Positions 7,110-15,190 of a DNA stretch of 15,411 nt are shown here, one piece after another. The translations under genes were made by a program, and so were the position numbers. The stretch covers positions 1 through 15,411 of the forward strand of contig JAOUKW010000057.1 in assembly GCA_029882335.1 (NCBI GenBank). Direction: 5' to 3'. The stretch comes from Candidatus Heimdallarchaeota archaeon (GTDB lineage Archaea; Asgardarchaeota; Heimdallarchaeia; Heimdallarchaeales; Kariarchaeaceae). Every line of letters starts with the position of its first letter. The stretch's first letter is position 1. A model generated the notes under the pieces. It ran no database searches. It was not told the DNA's origin and was given only the letters and a program-made list of their open reading frames with translations.

Positions 7110-8210
7110 TTAACTTAGTTGAGAGTAGAAATGACGCCTTTTTCTTAGTATTTCAAGTGGAATATCTAATTGAATCGAGATTTGATCTAAAACCATTTCT
7201 AAATGATGTTGAGTAAGTTTAGCTCGATCATCGGCTTCAATAATTATCGTAGGTATAGCAGATGGCAATCCATGATTTGTTAATACTAGTAAAGCACTTA
7301 TGGCTAATTGCAATTTTTCCGGTACCATAGTTCCATCACTCAATACCTCAAATCTGATGGGAAAATCAAAATGTGCGGCTTTCACATATGATGCTAAAAT
7401 AAATTTATCTCCACCTGAAACCCATTTAGGTAATGATGACTTTAACCAAGCCGTTCGGGCTTTGTCAGACAAGAAATGAGATAGCATGAATTCATCACTT
7501 ATATTTTCCAAATTCTTTCTCCATCCAGAAAGGGTACCTAGACCAATTGATTGATCATTAATCCAAATATGAAGATTTCTAATTAACTGATTACAAAATT
7601 CAGATGATCTAGAATCCTTTACTATCCCACATAATATTGTTCCTTTTTTATGAGCTACATCTATTAATTCACGATAAATTTCCTTTACATCCAGCTCAGC
7701 CTGTTTAATAACAGAATTACTATACTCAATAAAATCTTGATTTAGAGGGGATAATTTACCATCTATGAAAACGATTGTAGGATTGTAATTATTAATTGTA
7801 TCAATAACTGTTTTATACTCAATATACAATCTTTTCAATGTAGAAAGACGAGAAAATTCATGTCGAGAAGATAATGAAGGATGGAAAAAAACTTCTGGTA
7901 CGGGATCAATGGAGGGTACATATGAAGCATTTACTTTAGAACCCACACCCTGAAATACAACTCCAACAGCGCGATAAAGGATTAGATCAAAACCACTCAT
8001 TGCTTCACTTATTAAACCTCCATCAATCGCTGCAATTTTTGTAACATCAGATATTCTGGGAATAATCTCAATTGACAATCTTTTTTCAAACCAAGGTTCA
8101 CCTAAATCAGGTAAAGAATCCATCATTCTTCGAAAATTTGTTATCCAGAGTCTTTGCTGTTCGATACGTTTTTTCTCTGCATTAATTACAGCTTCTAATT
8201 CATCAAACAT
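7110..8210 (-). CDS. nurA: NurA 5'-3' nuclease, partner of HerA
   Basis: NurA is the RNase H-like nuclease driven by HerA in end resection. This 366-residue protein shows the family's spaced acidic motifs: AIDGGLISEA at 61-70 (Asp63), Glu131 in RLYIEYKT and Asp150 in VFIDGKLSPL. Near the C-terminus IIEADDRAKLTQHH (323-336) carries the conserved histidine region, with YVKAAHFDFPIRFEV (275-289) before it. These correspond in order to the metal-binding Asp/Glu/Asp and the late Tyr/His residues known for Pyrococcus NurA. I assigned them by pattern, not alignment. A basic, Glu/Lys-rich helix occupies the first 30 residues. ATG 8210 lies one base after the pyrG stop codon, so translation is probably coupled to pyrG. 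No clear ribosome binding site is seen. herA follows on the same strand. Confidence 0.88.
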   Translation of the reverse strand: MFDELEAVINAEKKRIEQQRLWITNFRRMMDSLPDLGEPWFEKRLSIEIIPRISDVTKIAAIDGGLISEAMSGFDLILYRAVGVVFQGVGSKVNASYVPSIDPVPEVFFHPSLSSRHEFSRLSTLKRLYIEYKTVIDTINNYNPTIVFIDGKLSPLNQDFIEYSNSVIKQAELDVKEIYRELIDVAHKKGTILCGIVKDSRSSEFCNQLIRNLHIWINDQSIGLGTLSGWRKNLENISDEFMLSHFLSDKARTAWLKSSLPKWVSGGDKFILASYVKAAHFDFPIRFEVLSDGTMVPEKLQLAISALLVLTNHGLPSAIPTIIIEADDRAKLTQHHLEMVLDQISIQLDIPLEILRKRRHFYSQLS

Positions 8211-8211
8211 A

Positions 8212-9834
8212 TTATGCAGATTTCCTACCCGTGGATCTTTGAATTGCAGCTTTGATCAATCCTTCGTAAGGTGGCGATGGTTTCCATGGTGTACTTTTAA
8301 ATTCGGGATGGTACTGAACTCCCATAAAGTACGAATGATTGGACAATTCTAGTGTTTCTAGTAAATGACTATAAAAACCTGTGAAAATCAAATTCCCATC
8401 TTGTAATTGATTAAAATAATTTTCATTTATTTCATATCTGTGTCGGTGTCTCTCATTTATCTCAAGCGATCCATATAATTCTGCAATCTTTGTTCCTTCT
8501 TTCAAAGTTATAGGATAACTTCCTAATCTCATAGTTCCACCTTTATTTTTGATATCTTTTTGTTCCTCTTGAAGACAGACAACAGGATATGGAGTTGATT
8601 CACTAATTTCAGTTGAAGATGCTCCAGCTAAGCCAATTACATTTCTTGCATACTCAACTACAGCGAGTTGAAAACCTAAACAAATTCCAAGAAAAGGAAT
8701 ATTTTCTCTTCTACTATATTGAATAGCTGCTATTTTTCCTTCAGTTCCACGATCACCAAAACCACCAGGAACCAAAATACCATCTACTTCGTTAAGTTTA
8801 GCTATATTTTCAGGATTACTCTCAAAATCTTCAGTGGCATAATGACGTAGTTCAACATTCCACCCAAATTTTAAAGCTGCATGTTTCAGTGCCTCATTTA
8901 CAGATATATAAGAATCAACTAAATCAGTATATTTTCCGGGTATTCCAATAATTAACTTACCATTTATTTTTTTATGTTGATTAAGTAAGCTTTCCAAGCT
9001 ACTCCAATCGGGTGTATCCAAAGAAAGCTGTAATTTTTTACTTAATAAATGACTAATTTCTTGACTATCCAATAATTGAGGTGCTTCAAATACAGAGGAC
9101 AAATCAGGTAAATCTAGCACTGCTTCTCTTTCTACATCACAGAAAAAGGCAATTTTTTGTAATGTTTTAGTATCAATTGGAACTTCGCTTCTACAAATAA
9201 TTAAATCAGGAACTAATCCAGATGCTCGTAATTCACGAACAGAATGTTGTGTAGGTTTAGTTTTATGTTCTGAAATATGCCTTGGATAGGGAACATACGT
9301 AACTAACACAAATAACGAATTTTCTTCAGGAATATTCATATGTAATTGCCGAATTGCTTCCAAGAATGGTTGACTTTCGATATCACCTATTGTTCCTCCT
9401 ACTTCAACCATCATAATATCACTTTTCGAGGTTTCTTCAATCTCTTTGAATCGAAGCAAGATTTCATCGATCACATGAGGTACTACCTGCACGGTTTTAC
9501 CCAGATACTCTCCCCTTCGTTCCTTTTGTATTACGCTGTAGTATATTTGACCAGTAGTAATATTTTGTTTACGACTCATCGGTTCTCCAAGAAATCGTTC
9601 ATAATGCCCAAAATCTTCATCCAGCTCACCTCCATCATCAGTCACAAAAGTTTCTCCATGTTCCATCGGATTCATGGTACCTGCATCTATATTCAAATAT
9701 GGATCAATTTTTACAATAGTTGCTTTCTTATTCCTTACTTGAAAATTCTTGGCAATTGCAGAAGTTACGATTCCCTTTCCTAACCCGGAAAGAACACTAC
9801 CAAGCACGAAAATATACTTAGTGTTTTTTGGCAT
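8212..9834 (-). CDS. pyrG: CTP synthase (glutamine-hydrolysing)
   Basis: CTP synthase converts UTP, ATP and glutamine to CTP, the last step of pyrimidine nucleotide synthesis. The protein is complete at 540 residues. The amidoligase domain has P-loop SGLGKGI at 16-22, DDGGELDEDFGHYERF at 66-81, GGTIGDIESQPFLEA at 146-160 and SEHKTKPTQHSVREL at 188-202. The C-terminal glutaminase domain has GGFGDRG at 357-363, the nucleophile GICLGFQ (Cys385) and the catalytic GVQYHPEF (His509, Glu511). All expected catalytic residues are present. It is the first gene of a minus-strand set with nurA and herA. A TATA-like stretch on the minus strand at 9862-9869 is about 31 bases upstream of ATG 9834. Confidence 0.98.
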   Translation of the reverse strand: MPKNTKYIFVLGSVLSGLGKGIVTSAIAKNFQVRNKKATIVKIDPYLNIDAGTMNPMEHGETFVTDDGGELDEDFGHYERFLGEPMSRKQNITTGQIYYSVIQKERRGEYLGKTVQVVPHVIDEILLRFKEIEETSKSDIMMVEVGGTIGDIESQPFLEAIRQLHMNIPEENSLFVLVTYVPYPRHISEHKTKPTQHSVRELRASGLVPDLIICRSEVPIDTKTLQKIAFFCDVEREAVLDLPDLSSVFEAPQLLDSQEISHLLSKKLQLSLDTPDWSSLESLLNQHKKINGKLIIGIPGKYTDLVDSYISVNEALKHAALKFGWNVELRHYATEDFESNPENIAKLNEVDGILVPGGFGDRGTEGKIAAIQYSRRENIPFLGICLGFQLAVVEYARNVIGLAGASSTEISESTPYPVVCLQEEQKDIKNKGGTMRLGSYPITLKEGTKIAELYGSLEINERHRHRYEINENYFNQLQDGNLIFTGFYSHLLETLELSNHSYFMGVQYHPEFKSTPWKPSPPYEGLIKAAIQRSTGRKSA

Positions 9835-10049
9835 ATTGGCAATAGCATGTGGATGTATTTGTTATTTACGATTAAAATAAATTAAAAGGAATATTTCTTC
9901 CATTAACTTAATTCATTTATTAATAATATAGAATAATTAAATTTGTAATTATTAAATCTCTCATTAAATTCTAACCTAATTAACATGTATGCGCCTTGAT
10001 TAAAACAAATATATGAAGTATTAACTTTGAAACTATACGAAATCATGAT

Positions 10050-10108
10050 AATATCTAGTCAATATTTTATAATTCAGAATTATCTAGGAAATTATCTCAA
10101 TATTTTAT
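10050..10108. repeat. Palindrome flanked by direct repeats upstream of gins23
   Basis: A perfect palindrome ATAATTC-A-GAATTAT lies at 10069-10083. TCAATATTTTAT occurs identically at 10059-10070 and 10097-10108. AATTATCT is at 10078-10085 and 10090-10097, with a related AATATCT at 10050-10056. The two longer imperfect repeats (10050-10070 and 10090-10108) therefore bracket the palindrome. This could be a regulator-binding site or an origin-like element. In such AT-rich DNA, part of it may be chance. Confidence 0.5.
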
Positions 10109-10170
10109 CCCGCTTTTTAGGAGTGTTAACTTCAGAAAGCGAAGAATTTAAACAAAAAAAAGAAGAATAA

Positions 10171-10182
10171 GAAAAATTTATC
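10171..10182 (+). promoter_or_regulatory. TATA-like box of the gins23-mcm-hel308 cluster
   Basis: AAATTTAT at 10174-10181 is preceded by a purine-rich BRE-like tract (AGAAGAATAAGAAAA). It lies about 28 bases before the GTG at 10206, the spacing of a leaderless transcript. There is no ribosome binding site before this GTG. Confidence 0.5.
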
Positions 10183-10205
10183 AAGGTAATATCATTTAAT
10201 ATTTT

Positions 10206-10754
10206 GTGACAGATTTAAGTCTTGAAATGCGCAGATTAAATTTTGAATTAGAAGAAAATCCAGTAAATGTTATTGCAATGAGAGACTACAAAGATTTAAG
10301 CATAGATGGAATCAATATCAACCTAATTGAAGATCATGAGACTCAATTACCTTACTGGATAGCAAAAACCCTAGAAGAAAATAATCTGGTCAAAATAATG
10401 GAGGAAATTTCGGTAACACCAAGAGCTTTATCTGAATTGGCTCATAAAGAGGGAAAACAAAGAACACTTACACCAATTGATTCACTTTTATACCAGAGGG
10501 TGATAGTTGAAATACGAAGATTACGTAAGGAAAGTACAGGTAATGCAATGAGAAAACTTACCAGTATAGAGGGAAGTTTCAACCTGATTAAACGACACAG
10601 ATTTCGAAAAATACTACAAATGGCAATGACAGATCAAATGCAAAAATCAGTACAGTCAAAGCTAACATTAGAGGAAAATTGGTTATATGAAAAACTAACC
10701 CATCTATATGGAAACTGGATTAATCTCATTGGAGTTGATGCAATAGGTGAATAA
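10206..10754 (+). CDS. gins23: GINS complex subunit, Gins23 type
   Basis: GINS joins MCM and the Cdc45/RecJ-like protein in the archaeal replicative helicase and links it to primase and polymerase. The 182-residue protein has its small domain first. The segment of about 27-66 (DLSIDGININLIEDHETQLP at 30-49, then YWIAKTLEENNLVKI) has the pattern of PSF2/PSF3-type subunits, in which the B domain precedes the helical A domain. This favours Gins23 over Gins51. Residues 70-180 are the helical A domain, rich in Arg and Lys (EIRRLRKE, IKRHRFRK). The start is a leaderless GTG at 10206; ATG 10227 (M8) is the alternative. The gene is followed by mcm after two bases. Gins23 next to mcm is a known arrangement in Sulfolobus. 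No Gins51 gene is in the window. Confidence 0.82.
   Translation: MTDLSLEMRRLNFELEENPVNVIAMRDYKDLSIDGININLIEDHETQLPYWIAKTLEENNLVKIMEEISVTPRALSELAHKEGKQRTLTPIDSLLYQRVIVEIRRLRKESTGNAMRKLTSIEGSFNLIKRHRFRKILQMAMTDQMQKSVQSKLTLEENWLYEKLTHLYGNWINLIGVDAIGE
10745..10750 (+). promoter_or_regulatory. Ribosome binding site of mcm inside the gins stop region
   Basis: AGGTGA overlaps the last gins codons and ends six bases before ATG 10757. It matches the GGTG core and spacing of the UPF0147 site, which supports translation of mcm from a joint gins-mcm message. Confidence 0.6.
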
Positions 10755-10756
10755 TT

Positions 10757-12859
10757 ATGGCAATACAAACACCAGATGAAGTTAACAGAGCATGTTTAAA
10801 CTTCTTTAAAAATTTCCAAAGCGATGATGGAAATTTTAAGTATGTTAATCGTATTAATCGCATGATTAGAGATGGAGAAAGATCTCTCGTAATTGATTAT
10901 GAAGATTTAGTACTAATTGATGATGCATATGAATATGATCTTGCATCAACATTATTGGACAAACCTCATCTAATGTTGGATGAGGGATCAAAAGCACTCG
11001 CGGAACATGTAAAAATGGAAAATGCAGATTATTTCTGGGAGATTAAACATGAACGAGATAATTTTTTCCTTAGATTTTCAAACACACCAAATATTATTCA
11101 TATCAGAGATTTACGCGCAAATCATGTCGATTCTTGGAAATGGATCGAAGGAATTATCGTAAGAACCACGGAGATTAAATCTATTGTTACCCATGCAGTA
11201 TTTTATTGTGTTGATGAAAAGCATACTATTGATCTCTATTTTGAAGATGGAATTTTTAATAAACCCAATAAATGCAATGATTTATCATGTAAAGCCAAGG
11301 AATTTGTATTAGATCATTATCATTCAAAAATGATAGATTGGCAATACATCACTGTACAAGAACGACCTGAAGATTTACCACCAGGAGCTTCACCAAAATC
11401 AGTTCCATGCAGACTAACAGATGATATTGTTGATATTGTGAGACCTGGAGATAGAGTACAGTTAGGAGGAATCATCCGTTCTCGACCTTCAAAATTATTG
11501 AAAAAAGGACAGGTGCTAACCTTTGATATTTGGATGGATGTTAATTTCATTGAATCAACCAACAAAGAGGATGAATTCACCGATATCTCTCCAGAAGAAG
11601 AAAAACAGTTCCTTGATATGGCATTAGACCCTAAAATCCATGAACATCTTATTGATTCCATTGCACCTGCCATCCATGGATTAAGAGAAGTTAAAGAAGC
11701 AGCAATGTATATGTTGTTCGGTGGTGTGGATAAACAATTCCCAGATGGTTTCAGCACCAGAGGCCAACCAAACGTTCTCATTGTTGGAGACCCAGGTGTT
11801 GCTAAATCACAGTTACTTCGATATGTTCAATCAATTGCCCCAAGAGGATTATATACTAGTGGTAAGGGAAGCTCTGCAGCAGGATTAACCGCAGCCATCA
11901 CCAGAGATCCGGAAACCAGTGAAATTACCCTAGAAGCAGGTGCTATGGTGCTGGCAGATAGAGGTGTTTGTTTAATTGATGAGTTTGATAAAATGAATGA
12001 AAACGATAGATCTGCGATACATGAGGCAATGGAGCAGCATACAGTCAGCGTTGCAAAAGCAGGAATAGTAGCAACCTTAAATGCAAGAACAGGAGTACTT
12101 GCAGCTGCAAATCCAAAGTACGGTAGATATGAACCACACCGAACATTTTCTGAAAATGTCAATTTAACACCAGCAATTTTGTCAAGATTTGACCTTGTAT
12201 TTATTCTTCAAGATGAACCAAATGAACAAAACGATTCTATTTTAGCAGACCATATACTTAAACTACATAGATATCATGGTTCGACTCAATCAATAAAACC
12301 CCCTATGAATGAAGAAACCCTAAAGAAATATATTTCATATGCAAAAAGAAATTATAATCCTGCATTACTTCCTGAAGCAACAGAATTATTGGAGGAATTT
12401 TATGTAACTATGAGAAATTCCTATGGTAAATCAGGAGAAAGTGGAAAAAGTGACAGAGTAACCATCACCGCAAGACAATTGGAGGGGATTATTCGTCTTG
12501 CAGAGGCAAGAGCCAGAGCTGCTTTAAGAACTCAGGTTACCAAAAATGACGCACAAAAATCAATTGATATTATGAAATATAGTCTAAGTCATATTGCCAA
12601 AGACCCAGAAACAGGACAAGCAGATATTGATGCTCTGTATAGTGGTCAAACAGGTACAAAACGAACTAAACTAACTAAATTAATGTCCATTATTGACTTT
12701 TTATCCAGAGAATCAGGTGGTCCTTTTAGTCAAGAAAATTTAATTCAAGAAGCTAAAGATCAGGGATTAACTCAAGAATATGTGATGGGAGTGATACAAC
12801 AAATGAGAAGAGATGGTACTTTATATCAACCCAAACCAGGATGGTTTGACAAACCATAA
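10757..12859 (+). CDS. mcm: Replicative minichromosome maintenance helicase MCM
   Basis: MCM is the 3'-5' hexameric helicase that unwinds the replication fork. The 700-residue protein is full length with no intein. The N-terminal domain carries a zinc site with Cys151, His156, Cys173 and Cys178 (CVDEKH and CNDLSC), followed by an OB beta-hairpin region to about 270. The AAA+ core has the MCM-type Walker A GDPGVAKS at 344-351 (Lys350), Walker B LIDEFD at 406-411, sensor 1 Asn452 in AAANPKYGRYEP, the arginine finger in LSRFD (Arg477) and a sensor 2-like ARQLEGIIRLAEA at 572-584. A winged helix occupies about 635-700. All catalytic motifs are intact. It is in one transcription unit with gins23, and hel308 follows after 33 bases. 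It ends on a palindrome that spans its stop codon. Confidence 0.98.
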   Translation: MAIQTPDEVNRACLNFFKNFQSDDGNFKYVNRINRMIRDGERSLVIDYEDLVLIDDAYEYDLASTLLDKPHLMLDEGSKALAEHVKMENADYFWEIKHERDNFFLRFSNTPNIIHIRDLRANHVDSWKWIEGIIVRTTEIKSIVTHAVFYCVDEKHTIDLYFEDGIFNKPNKCNDLSCKAKEFVLDHYHSKMIDWQYITVQERPEDLPPGASPKSVPCRLTDDIVDIVRPGDRVQLGGIIRSRPSKLLKKGQVLTFDIWMDVNFIESTNKEDEFTDISPEEEKQFLDMALDPKIHEHLIDSIAPAIHGLREVKEAAMYMLFGGVDKQFPDGFSTRGQPNVLIVGDPGVAKSQLLRYVQSIAPRGLYTSGKGSSAAGLTAAITRDPETSEITLEAGAMVLADRGVCLIDEFDKMNENDRSAIHEAMEQHTVSVAKAGIVATLNARTGVLAAANPKYGRYEPHRTFSENVNLTPAILSRFDLVFILQDEPNEQNDSILADHILKLHRYHGSTQSIKPPMNEETLKKYISYAKRNYNPALLPEATELLEEFYVTMRNSYGKSGESGKSDRVTITARQLEGIIRLAEARARAALRTQVTKNDAQKSIDIMKYSLSHIAKDPETGQADIDALYSGQTGTKRTKLTKLMSIIDFLSRESGGPFSQENLIQEAKDQGLTQEYVMGVIQQMRRDGTLYQPKPGWFDKP
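12841..12857. repeat. 17-base palindrome at the mcm stop codon
   Basis: ATGGTTTG-A-CAAACCAT is a perfect inverted repeat covering the last mcm codons and the first base of its TAA. As RNA it could form a six-pair stem with a five-base loop just before the AAAGGAG sequence at 12858-12864. It could also be a protein-binding site between mcm and hel308. Confidence 0.45.
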
Positions 12860-12892
12860 AGGAGTTGATATAGTGTGGTAAAGATAATATAG

Positions 12893-15124
12893 GTGTCAAT
12901 ATTGGACATAAAAGAACTCCCAGTACATCCGGATTTAATTAAAATCCTTAATGATGATGGAATTCAAACATTATTTCCACCTCAAGTTGAAGCAATCAAC
13001 AAGGGATTGTTAGAAGGAAATAATATTGTTGTTGCCATACCAACTGCTTCAGGTAAAACCTTACTTGCACTGATGGCTATCACATCCACACTGCGTAGAT
13101 ACCCAGGTGCTAAAGCAATATATCTTGCACCACTAAAGGCCTTAGCTGGAGAGAAATATCAAGAATTTAGTAAATATACGAAAGAATTAGGGTATAAGGT
13201 AGCTATTAGCACTGGCGATTTAGATGAAACATCTACATGGTTGGCAAAAAGTGATATAATAATTGTAACCAATGAAAAATTTGATTCACTTATTCGACAT
13301 GGAGTTAGTTGGTTAAACGAAATTAAAGTTGTGGTCTCCGATGAGGTTCATCTCATACATGATGGATCCAGAGGACCGGTACTTGAAGTCGTATTAACAT
13401 TAATTAGAAGAAATTTAATTGATTGCCAAATTATCGCTTTATCAGCAACTATCAGTAATGCGCAGGAAATCTCAGAATGGCTTGATGCAGAATTAATATT
13501 TTCAACTTGGAGACCAATAAAATTAAAAGAAGGAGTATGGTTTAATGGAAAAATTACATATTCTGATGGATCAACAGTAGCGATTGGAAATGAAAAGATG
13601 AATTCAAGCTACATATCACTTGCATTGGATATCGTCCAGCAAAATGCACAGTGTCTGATTTTTACCAACAGTAGAAATTCATCTATGGCCACAGCAGAAC
13701 AAGTAGGTATCAATTTAAATTCAATTTTATCCAAGGAAACTAAAGAATATTTAACTATAATTGCCAAAAAAATACAAGATATAGGAGAAAATACAAAATT
13801 AAGAGAAAGACTGGTTAAAACCGTAAAAAAAGGTGTGGCATTTCATCATGCAGGATTAATCTCTGCACATCGTAGAATAATAGAAGAAGAATTTAAGGCT
13901 AGAAATATTAAAGTTATTACATCAACACCTACCCTAGCTGCAGGTATCAATTTACCTGGAAGAAGAGTTATTATCCGAACATTATCAAGATATGCTCAAG
14001 GATTTGGACAAACATTTATTCCAGTACTTGAGTACAAACAAATGGCTGGAAGAGCAGGAAGACCAAGATATGACCCATATGGAGAAGCAATTGTTATCGC
14101 AAATGCAGAAAATGATATCGACACCATACTTAATCGATATGTAAGAGCTGATTCGGAAGAAATCTATTCTAAGTTAGGTGCAGAACCTGCATTACGATCA
14201 CACATATTAGCATTTATTTCTGCAGAATATGTGGATAGTATTGACAGTGTATTTGATATCATTTCAGACACTTTCTATGGGTATCAAAATGATGGTCAAC
14301 TATATTTTATTGAAGAAAATGTTATCAATGTCATCGAGATTCTAGCCGATGCCAAATTGATTACACCAAATGAGCCATACAAAATTACTCCTTTTGGTAA
14401 AAGAATAACTGAATTATATCTTGACCCATTATCAGCAAGGATCATCAAAAGAGGTTTGGACAAATCTCAAAATAAAAATATTCCAAATATTGTTTATTTA
14501 CAACTTCTTACTAGTACTCCAGACATTCATGCATATAGTATTAGAAAATCAGATTTTCCATATTTATTAGAAATTGCAGGTGAATATGAAGAACAATGGC
14601 TGGATGAAGGATTAGTTGATAATACTGAATTTGACAGAGAATTATTTTTTGCATCATTAAAAGTAGCCTGTATCATTGAAATGTGGTTAAGTGAAGCAAC
14701 AGAAGAGGATATTAATGGTAAATTTGGAGTGTCCTCAGGAGACTTACACAATATCATACAAACAGCAAAATGGTTACTGCATAGTAGTATAGAAATATCA
14801 AAACTTTTCAAATATAAAGAGCATCAGCAAAGACTAGAAATAATAATTTCAAGATTATCCTATGGAATAAGTAAAGAACTTCTTCCACTCGTTGAGATTC
14901 AAGGAATAGGTAGAGTTAGAGCACGAACTTTATTTAATGCAGGTTACAAAAATAAGGACGACATCTTAACGGCAGATATAGAATCACTAAGTAAATTGTC
15001 TGGAATAGGAAAGACTATTGCAAATAGTATTAAAATTGCTATACAAACAGGAAGCTCAGTCCCAAACATCTCTCAGCAAGAAGAAGATGATACTCAAACT
15101 AATTTAAATTCATTTTTCGGTTAG
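12893..15124 (+). CDS. hel308: Hel308 3'-5' DNA helicase with C-terminal PIP box
   Basis: Hel308 is a superfamily 2 helicase that remodels stalled replication forks and unwinds lagging strands. Numbered from GTG 12893, the 743-residue protein has a Q motif at FPPQ (28-31), motif I PTASGKT (50-56), motif II DEVH (150-153), motif III SATIS (184-188), motif V TPTLAAGINLPGRR (345-358), motif VI QMAGRAGR (383-390), a winged-helix and ratchet region at about 430-650, and helix-hairpin-helix elements GIGRVRA and SGIGKTIA at about 671-710. The last residues QTNLNSFF (735-742) fit the PCNA-interacting consensus QxxLxxFF. TAG at 12890 blocks any longer form. TTG 12902 would instead give MDIKELPV, closer to the usual family N-terminus, and lies six bases after AGGTG, so it may be the true start. 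The gene probably shares the gins-mcm transcript. Confidence 0.95.
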   Translation: MSILDIKELPVHPDLIKILNDDGIQTLFPPQVEAINKGLLEGNNIVVAIPTASGKTLLALMAITSTLRRYPGAKAIYLAPLKALAGEKYQEFSKYTKELGYKVAISTGDLDETSTWLAKSDIIIVTNEKFDSLIRHGVSWLNEIKVVVSDEVHLIHDGSRGPVLEVVLTLIRRNLIDCQIIALSATISNAQEISEWLDAELIFSTWRPIKLKEGVWFNGKITYSDGSTVAIGNEKMNSSYISLALDIVQQNAQCLIFTNSRNSSMATAEQVGINLNSILSKETKEYLTIIAKKIQDIGENTKLRERLVKTVKKGVAFHHAGLISAHRRIIEEEFKARNIKVITSTPTLAAGINLPGRRVIIRTLSRYAQGFGQTFIPVLEYKQMAGRAGRPRYDPYGEAIVIANAENDIDTILNRYVRADSEEIYSKLGAEPALRSHILAFISAEYVDSIDSVFDIISDTFYGYQNDGQLYFIEENVINVIEILADAKLITPNEPYKITPFGKRITELYLDPLSARIIKRGLDKSQNKNIPNIVYLQLLTSTPDIHAYSIRKSDFPYLLEIAGEYEEQWLDEGLVDNTEFDRELFFASLKVACIIEMWLSEATEEDINGKFGVSSGDLHNIIQTAKWLLHSSIEISKLFKYKEHQQRLEIIISRLSYGISKELLPLVEIQGIGRVRARTLFNAGYKNKDDILTADIESLSKLSGIGKTIANSIKIAIQTGSSVPNISQQEEDDTQTNLNSFFG

Positions 15125-15190
15125 AAAATATCATACAAATTGACCATAGCAAATAGCTAGATTTTAGTGTTTATAATATAATCTAGTTAT

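Larger units (their letters stand above)
9835..10205. other. Intergenic region between divergent pyrG and gins23
   Basis: These 371 bases separate the two main gene clusters and are more AT-rich than their surroundings. They hold the pyrG promoter at the left and the gins promoter at the right. The AT-only inverted repeat AATAATTA/TAATTATT is at 9932-9939 and 9946-9953. A 15-base palindrome and direct repeats lie at 10050-10108. A six-base inverted repeat CGCTTT/AAAGCG (10111-10116, 10136-10141) has a 19-base loop, and a purine-rich stretch is at 10145-10179. No convincing coding sequence is visible. Confidence 0.6.

Noticed and set aside
9346..9783. Plus-strand reading frame of 145 codons
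   Set aside because: It is the complement of the highly conserved amidoligase domain of pyrG, and its composition is that of an antisense shadow.
10123..10170. GTG frame of 16 codons before gins23, preceded by AGGAG
   Set aside because: The AGGAG overlaps the GTG with no spacing, and the peptide is a low-complexity Lys/Glu string from a purine-rich tract.
11320..12162. Minus-strand reading frames opposite mcm (153 and 111 codons)
   Set aside because: Both mirror the conserved MCM core (Walker A and B region) and show no independent motif or promoter.
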